Shown here: positions 44,591 through 45,362 of the stretch, one piece after another
Layout: each line of letters starts with the position of its first letter
How positions within the stretch are numbered: position 1 is the first letter of the stretch
Assembly: GCA_021298285.1 (NCBI GenBank)
Contig: JAJTFN010000030.1
Span: 21,856 to 67,217 of the forward strand
Direction: 5' to 3'
Length of the DNA stretch: 45,362 nucleotides
DNA from: Verrucomicrobium sp.
GTDB lineage: Bacteria; Verrucomicrobiota; Verrucomicrobiia; Limisphaerales; UBA9464
Notes under the pieces: model-generated
Told to the model about the DNA's origin: nothing
The model's database searches: none
Seen by the model: the letters and a program-made list of their open reading frames with translations, nothing else
Made by a program: the position numbers and the translations under genes

Positions 44591-45362
44591 CTCCCCGGGT
44601 TGATCCATCCCACGGCGACGTCGGCCCCGGGGGCATCTCCCGGTCCACCGGCGCGGTCCGCCTCGCGGCCTGGCTGATTCCGGCCATCGCCCTGCTGCTC
44701 GGCCTGCTGCCCTGGGCTGCCCAGGCTCAGGCGGTGCAGGGAGGCTCACTGCCGCCGCTCACGCTGAACATCGGCATGGACGGCGTGGGCCAGCCGAAGG
44801 ATGTCGACATCGCCATCCAGGTGCTCTTCGCCATCACGCTGCTTTCGCTGGCCCCGTCCATCGTGCTGCTGATGACCTGTTTCAGCCGCATCGTCATCGT
44901 GCTGTCGTTCGTTCGCAACGCGCTGACCCTCCAGGGGGCACCGGCCAACCAGGTCATCATCGGCCTGTCGCTCTTCCTGACCTACTTCGTGATGGAGCCC
45001 GTCTGGTCGAAGATCCAGACCAACGCGCTGCAGCCCTACATGGAGAAACGCATCTCCTCGTCCCAGGCCCTCGACGAGGCCTCCAAGCCGATCCGCTCCT
45101 TCATGCTCCGCCAGACGCGGCCGGCGGACGTCGAGTTGTTCGTCGAGCTGGCCAAGATCCCCGCAACCTCCCCCGAGAACATGCCGCTGCGCGTGGTGAT
45201 CCCCGCCTTCATCATCAGCGAGCTCCGGACGGCCTTCCAGATGGGCTTCCTCATCTTCGTGCCCTTCATCCTCATCGACATCGTGGTGGCCACCGTGCTC
45301 ATGAGCATGGGCATGATGATGATGCCCCCCGCGACCATCGCCCTGCCGCTCAAGATCCTGCT
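44587..45362 (+). CDS. fliP: Flagellar biosynthesis protein FliP (3' end outside window)
   Basis: FliP forms the pentameric core of the flagellar type III export gate. The frame starts at 44587 (overlapping the fliO stop by four bases) and stays open to the window edge, giving 258 codons. An N-terminal signal-type segment (LAAWLIPAIALLLGLLPWAAQAQA) is followed by SIVLLMTCFSRIVIVLSFVRNAL and GAPANQVIIGLSLFLTYFVM. Further on, VVIPAFIISELRTAFQMGF and IDIVVATVLMSMGMMMMPP are highly conserved FliP signatures. The protein is nearly complete. With fliO it shows a flagellar gene cluster continues beyond the window. Confidence 0.96.
   Translation, partial: MTPRVDPSHGDVGPGGISRSTGAVRLAAWLIPAIALLLGLLPWAAQAQAVQGGSLPPLTLNIGMDGVGQPKDVDIAIQVLFAITLLSLAPSIVLLMTCFSRIVIVLSFVRNALTLQGAPANQVIIGLSLFLTYFVMEPVWSKIQTNALQPYMEKRISSSQALDEASKPIRSFMLRQTRPADVELFVELAKIPATSPENMPLRVVIPAFIISELRTAFQMGFLIFVPFILIDIVVATVLMSMGMMMMPPATIALPLKIL

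Overview
This is a high-GC bacterial chromosome segment (roughly 68-70% G+C by eye) of mostly housekeeping genes. They are tightly packed and coded on both strands. Several traits together suggest a Verrucomicrobiota-type bacterium (PVC group): a futalosine-pathway MqnC, a DUF3568-like lipoprotein, a DUF3616 protein, GspE/GspF with an NtrC-type regulator, sigma-54, FliO/FliP, GTG starts and few clear Shine-Dalgarno sites. This is an inference from gene content. No rRNA or phylogenetic marker analysis was possible. I saw no tRNA, rRNA, CRISPR, insertion sequence, integrase or prophage.

Layout. 1-2658: end of citrate synthase, then sucC-sucD (TCA cycle), all +. 2713-3869: a YggT-like membrane protein overlapping yggU by 4 bases. 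3947-5596 (-): CBS/DRTGG-regulated Mn-dependent pyrophosphatase, divergent from a small lipoprotein. 6208-7594 (-): enolase with a strong intrinsic terminator. 7816-8349 (+): small DnaQ-like exonuclease. 8405-13125 (-): grpE-dnaJ-rsmE-EF-hand protein operon, preceded upstream on the same strand by argC. 14423-15380 (-): rplM-rpsI with promoter and terminator. 15719-17526 (+): lipoprotein and ClC-family transporter. 17540-21918 (-): gspE/pilB, gspF/pilC and a sigma-54-type response regulator. 22150-23169 (+): ruvB, overlapping a convergent DUF3616 gene. 24300-25455 (+): broken mqnC. 25478-30552 (-): operon of a broken Ski2-like helicase, an atypical DapA-family aldolase and a B12-binding radical SAM protein. 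30720-34652 (+): proB, mazG, rpoN. 34711-35757 (-): secreted sialidase-like protein, divergent from a P-type cation ATPase. 38816-43980 (+): an ABC ATPase without permease, a GT39-like membrane protein and priA. 44063-end (+): fliO and the start of fliP, the beginning of a flagellar export cluster.

How the genes connect. gltA-sucCD and eno belong to central carbon metabolism. GrpE and DnaJ are DnaK co-chaperones; dnaK itself is not here. The response regulator has a GAFTGA sigma-54 contact motif, and sigma-54 (rpoN) lies about 13 kb away, so the type IV pilus/type II secretion genes and possibly the flagellar genes may be under sigma-54 control.

Most notable observations: (1) two otherwise well-conserved genes, mqnC and the helicase, each have an internal loss of conserved codons plus a frame change, so they are either real lesions or local assembly errors; (2) RpoN carries an insertion of about 140 residues inside its core-binding region; (3) a DapA-family protein lacks two standard active-site motifs but keeps the Schiff-base lysine, and sits in an operon with a radical SAM enzyme; (4) the ClC-family protein lacks the canonical anion-filter motif. 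I found no complete, convincingly new multi-gene system.
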